DNA of 64,000 bases from positions 52,046 through 116,045 of the forward strand of contig JANQKC010000015.1 of NCBI GenBank assembly GCA_028281325.1. The letters are read 5' to 3'. Each line of letters opens with the position of its first letter. The first letter of the stretch is position 1. Below, in pieces: positions 61,244 through 64,000 of this stretch. Both the position numbers and the translations under genes were made by a program. The notes under the pieces were generated by a model, which saw only the letters and a program-made list of their open reading frames with translations, was not told the origin of the DNA and did not search any database. The DNA is from Alphaproteobacteria bacterium (GTDB taxonomy: Bacteria > Pseudomonadota > Alphaproteobacteria > UBA8366).

Positions 61244-62686
61244 ATGACCGCCCCGACCGATGGCCTGATCGTCGTCGTTAAACGCGACTGCCCGACCTGT
61301 ACCCTGATCGAGCCGGTGCTGCGACAGATCGCCGGCAGCGTCGAAGCCTGCGCGGTCTACACGCAAGACGACCCGGGTTTTCCGGCAGGGATCGACGGCG
61401 TGATCGACGACACGGCGCTGGAACACTCCTTCCGCCGCAACATCGAGATCGTGCCGACGCTCATCCGCCTGCGCGACGGCAAGGAGGTCGAGCGCCGGAT
61501 CGGCTGGCATCGCGGCGAATGGCAAGAGCTTACCGGCCTCAAATCGCTCGGCGTGGACTTGCCGGACCAGCGGCCCGGCTGCGGCTCCAAAAGCACCGAT
61601 CCCGGCATGCCGGAAAAGCTGCAGGCCAAATACGGCGACATGCTCGCCGCGCGATTGGTCGAGGTTTCGCCGCTCGAAGACCCGATGGAAGTCTGTTTCG
61701 AGCGCGGTTGGAGCGATGGGCTGCCGGTCACGCCGCCGACCGACGAACGGATTATCCGCATGCTGTCGGGCACGAACCGGGACCCGAAGGAGGTGGTCGG
61801 GCTGATCCCGCCGAACCTGATCGAATGCACGGTCGAAAAGGTCGCGATCAACGCGGTGATGGCCGGCTGCAAGCCGGAATACATGCCGGTCGTGCTGGCC
61901 GCCGTCGAGACGGCGCTGCAACCGGATTTCTCGATGCACGGCCTGCTCTGCACGACCTATTTTTCCGGCCCGGTGGTGATCGTCAACGGGCCGATCACCA
62001 CGCGAATCGGCATGAACTCGGGCCTCAACGCCCTGGGGCAAGGCAACCGCGCCAACCTCACCATCGGCCGGACGTTGCAGTTGATCATCCGGAACGTGGG
62101 CGGCGGCCTGCCGGGCGAGATCGACCGCTCCGCACTGGGCAACCCCGGCAAGCTGTCCTTCTGTTTCGCCGAGGACGAATCCGACCCGGAATGGGAACCG
62201 CTGTCGGTCTGGCGCGGCTTCGAGCCGGGCACCTCGACCGTCACCCTGTTCCACGGCGACGGCGTCCAACCGTTTTCGGACAACGCGTCGCGCACGCCGG
62301 AAGAACTCTGCCGCTCCTTCGCGACGTCGCTGAACGTGGTCGGCCACAGCAAGATCGTGCAGGGCCCCAACGCCATCCTCGTCCTGACGCCCGAGCATTA
62401 CGCCATCTTCCGCGACGCCGGCTGGGACCGCCGCCGTATCCTGCAAGGTCTCCACGAGGCGACAACACGGCCGGGGAAAGACCTGGTCAAAGGCGCGCAC
62501 GGCCTTGCAGAGGGCATCGATCCCAGCCGCGCGGACGAGATGGTGCCAAAGTTCTGGCCGGATCACGGATTGCTGGTCGTGCGCGCGGGAGGCGACGCCG
62601 GCCTGTTTTCGGCTATTATCAGCGGATGGATCGGTGGGCGTTTCCACGACGACGTCCGCCCCGTAACCATGGAGATCAAGACATGA
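61244..62686 (+). CDS. Thioredoxin-domain protein fused to a large conserved domain, partner of the UGSC protein
   Basis: A 480-aa protein. Residues 5-90 resemble a thioredoxin fold, with the redox pair Cys-Pro-Thr-Cys (residues 16-19, in KRDCPTCTL) and a cis-Pro region (IEIVPTLIRLRDG). The remaining 380 residues form a separate domain that I do not recognise, with conserved-looking NLIECTVEKVAINAVMAGCK and LALNS-like blocks, several Cys, and repeated GG segments. It overlaps the UGSC gene by 4 bp (ATGA), so they are translationally coupled, and it most likely reduces or carries the selenol/thiol chemistry of that protein. Confidence 0.7.
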   Translation: MTAPTDGLIVVVKRDCPTCTLIEPVLRQIAGSVEACAVYTQDDPGFPAGIDGVIDDTALEHSFRRNIEIVPTLIRLRDGKEVERRIGWHRGEWQELTGLKSLGVDLPDQRPGCGSKSTDPGMPEKLQAKYGDMLAARLVEVSPLEDPMEVCFERGWSDGLPVTPPTDERIIRMLSGTNRDPKEVVGLIPPNLIECTVEKVAINAVMAGCKPEYMPVVLAAVETALQPDFSMHGLLCTTYFSGPVVIVNGPITTRIGMNSGLNALGQGNRANLTIGRTLQLIIRNVGGGLPGEIDRSALGNPGKLSFCFAEDESDPEWEPLSVWRGFEPGTSTVTLFHGDGVQPFSDNASRTPEELCRSFATSLNVVGHSKIVQGPNAILVLTPEHYAIFRDAGWDRRRILQGLHEATTRPGKDLVKGAHGLAEGIDPSRADEMVPKFWPDHGLLVVRAGGDAGLFSAIISGWIGGRFHDDVRPVTMEIKT

Positions 62687-63210
62687 GCAACGCCTTCACG
62701 ATGCGCGACCCGACCGGCGAGGCAGCACCGGTGCAGCGGGAACGCGTCAAGCCGCCGCAATCGCTGGACGGCCTGACCATCGGCCTGCTGGATATCGGCA
62801 AGACCCGCAGCGACGAATTCCTCGATTCCGTCGATGCCCTGCTGACGGAGCGCGGCCACACGGTGAAACGCTACGCCAAGCCGACCAACGCGAAGCCGGC
62901 GCCCGTCGACGTGCTGCAGAGCCTGGCGACCGAGTGCGACCTCGTCGTCGAAGCGTTGGCCGATTGAGGCTCCTGCACGTCGTGCAGTTTGCATGACATG
63001 AAGGACCTGGACGGACGCGGCATCCCCGGCGCGATGATCGCCACCACCGAATTCGAGGACGCGGCCAACAAGCAAGGCACCGCCATCGGCTTCATGCCGG
63101 GCATCGTCTACGTCCCGCACCCGATTCAAAACCGCACACCCGAGGAGCTGAAGGAAATCGCGGCGGATGCGATTGCCCCGATCTTGGATAAGATCACGGC
63201 GGAGGGATAA
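62683..63210 (+). CDS. UGSC family selenoprotein (in-frame TGA read as selenocysteine)
   Basis: A 175-residue protein if TGA at 62965-62967 is read as selenocysteine (residue 95). The frame is open on both sides of this TGA, and the peptide around it is ALAD-U-GSCTSCSLHD, matching the UGSC motif after which the family is named; Cys versions (CGSC) exist in other organisms. The region after the TGA continues in the same frame with well-formed coding sequence (MKDLDGRGIPGAMIATTEFE). Start ATG 62683 overlaps the upstream gene. A short hairpin follows the TGA at once. If TGA were a stop, a 94-aa product would lose the motif. Role: unknown redox function. Confidence 0.85.
62973..62987 (+). promoter_or_regulatory. 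Hairpin just after the Sec TGA, SECIS candidate
   Basis: CTGCAC, loop GTC, GTGCAG form a perfect 6-bp stem with a 3-nt loop beginning with G, as in bacterial SECIS elements. The loop is about 11 nt from the TGA, shorter than the usual distance, so the element is only a candidate and may be part of a larger fold. Confidence 0.45.
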
Positions 63211-63232
63211 GGGCGGGAGACCGAACCGGATT

Positions 63233-63314
63233 ATGCTTCGACAGGCTCAGCATGAGGATGTGTTTTGATTTGACCAACGAGCTCAATTCTCATCCTGAGC
63301 CTGTCGAAGGATAT
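63233..63314. repeat. REP-like repeats B, copies 1 and 2, inverted pair with spacer
   Basis: Copy 1 (63233-63257) reads GCTTCGACAGGCTCAGCATG. Copy 2 (63290-63314) is inverted: TCCTGAGCCTGTCGAAGGAT. They fold to hairpins whose stem ends vary in a compensatory way (ATCCT/AGGAT against ATGCT/AGCAT). The spacer holds GTGTTTTGAT (63260-63269), shared with the family C spacer at 17173-17182. Confidence 0.8.
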
Positions 63315-63316
63315 GC

Positions 63317-63673
63317 TTGAAACAGTACTCCGACGGCAGCAGCGAAAGGAACGAAACGATAACGGCTTATGTCTATATCCTGAGATGCCGCGATGGCCGC
63401 TACTATGTTGGCTCAACCCGAACCAGCCTCGAACACCGCGTCAACGAACACAACGACGGACGGTACGGTGGTTACACGAAATCGCGTAGACCGGTTGTGT
63501 TGGTATACTCTGAATCATTCGACCGAATTACCGACGCAATCGCCGCGGAACGGCAACTAAAGGGTTGGAGCAGAGCGAAGAAGGAAGCATTGATTGAGGG
63601 CGATTTCGATCGACTAAAGGAGCTGTCGAAGAGCCGGACGATGGCTGAAAATGCTTCGACAAGCTCAGCATGA
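63317..63673 (+). CDS. GIY-YIG nuclease embedded in repeats (unit B)
   Basis: A GIY-YIG nuclease of about 104-118 aa. The motif strands are TAYVYILRCRDGRYYVGSTR; the catalytic region RVNEHNDGRYGGYTKS and the Glu of AIAAERQLKGWSRAKKE follow. Start is uncertain: TTG 63317 begins 3 bp after repeat copy 2, while an ATA at 63359 has AAAGGA exactly 8 bp upstream and gives the usual N-terminus (TAYVYIL). The last codons and the stop lie inside repeat copy 3 (NASTSSA). It differs clearly from the nuclease of unit A. Confidence 0.78.
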   Translation: MKQYSDGSSERNETITAYVYILRCRDGRYYVGSTRTSLEHRVNEHNDGRYGGYTKSRRPVVLVYSESFDRITDAIAAERQLKGWSRAKKEALIEGDFDRLKELSKSRTMAENASTSSA

Positions 63674-64000
63674 GGGTAAGGCTTAAATACTCCAGCCAAA
63701 CCACCCTCATCCTGAGCTTGCCGAAGGATCGACTTTTCTCAATGCGACGTCATGCTTCGACAAGCTCAGCATGAGGCCGAGCGCTACTTAGTGTTTGATT
63801 TCTCACCTCATCCTGAGCTTGTCGAAGGATGGATTAGCAGGAACCGACGACATACTTCGATAGGCTCAGCATGAAGACAAGGGCTTGCCGGAATGAACAA
63901 CACCACCCTCATCCTTGTCTGTCGAGATTGTGTGATTGTAGGAATGTGCACAGGCGGGAGACCGTCTCATCCTGGGTCTTTTGAAGACCGTGGCTCAGCT
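63651..64000. repeat. Cluster of B-family palindromic repeats, alternating orientation
   Basis: After the nuclease stop there are copies at 63651-63675 (minus type), 63704-63729 (plus), 63752-63776 (minus) and 63806-63832 (plus). More degenerate copies lie near 63852-63876, 63906-63928 and 63965-63987. Orientation alternates except at the far end, where the last two are both plus. Spacers are irregular (about 19-40 bp), and one contains GTGTTTGAT (63791-63799). No gene is seen. The array runs toward the window edge and may continue. Confidence 0.75.

Noticed and set aside
62965..62967. The TGA as a true stop, making a 94-aa protein and a separate downstream gene
   Set aside because: The frame continues cleanly with the UGSC motif across the TGA, no ribosome-binding site or start exists for a second gene, and the family is known to use Sec here.
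63651..64000. A CRISPR array at the right edge
   Set aside because: Repeats alternate in orientation, spacers are short and unequal, units are palindromic and degenerate, and no cas gene is near, so REP-like elements fit better.

Overview
This window looks like chromosomal DNA of a high-GC Gram-negative bacterium, most likely an alphaproteobacterium of Rhodospirillales type. That is inferred from the overall base composition, the TRAP and spermidine/putrescine-type ABC operons, a Sinorhizobium CyaC-like cyclase architecture, HspQ, Bfd/Bfr with Fur-like sites, and the many UbiD, LLM and MlrC-type catabolic genes. It carries about 56 protein genes and one tRNA. There is no phage, insertion sequence, rRNA or CRISPR array.

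Layout. 0-2.8 kb: a xanthine/CO-dehydrogenase-type molybdenum hydroxylase operon, cut by the window edge. 3-9.4 kb: trehalose-phosphatase, glyoxalase, a UbiD decarboxylase, a sulfatase, and a cyclase fusing a haem-b-like membrane anchor to a [2Fe-2S] domain. 9.4-11.4 kb: an iron locus (two unknown proteins, Bfd, Bfr) with two Fur-like sites. 12.3-17.1 kb: a TRAP operon with two hydrolytic enzymes. 17.3-23 kb (minus): an ABC transporter operon ending in a racemase and an acetyltransferase. 23-33 kb: alpha/beta hydrolase, MFS, two tandem GNAT paralogs, a GntR-headed catabolic operon, and an ATP-grasp/dehydrogenase pair. 33-41 kb (minus): DUF1499 lipoprotein, a small AT-rich coiled-coil gene, a Na/Pi cotransporter behind a three-heptamer Pho box, an Ldh-type dehydrogenase, a ferric-iron ABC permease and binding protein, and tRNA-Ser(GCT). 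41-63 kb: mixed metabolic and stress genes, including an aconitase-like protein, rhomboid, GST, a second UbiD, HspQ, FMO, MlrC and a GT2-GtrA glycosyltransferase.

The most unusual parts are these. (1) At 61.2-63.2 kb a thioredoxin-domain protein overlaps a UGSC-family gene whose in-frame TGA (62965-62967) should be read as selenocysteine. (2) Two GIY-YIG nuclease genes (44.3 and 63.3 kb) are each bracketed by inverted copies of their own palindromic repeat, and both genes end inside the repeat. A third, related repeat pair lies at 17.1-17.2 kb. (3) Three genes have as their only well-placed start an ATT codon behind a good ribosome-binding site.

Regulation visible in the sequence: Fur-like sites near bfd and two unknown genes; a Pho box before the phosphate cotransporter; a GntR-type operator before the 27.6 kb regulator; and a strong hairpin after each of the three solute-binding-protein genes, probably giving excess binding protein over permease.
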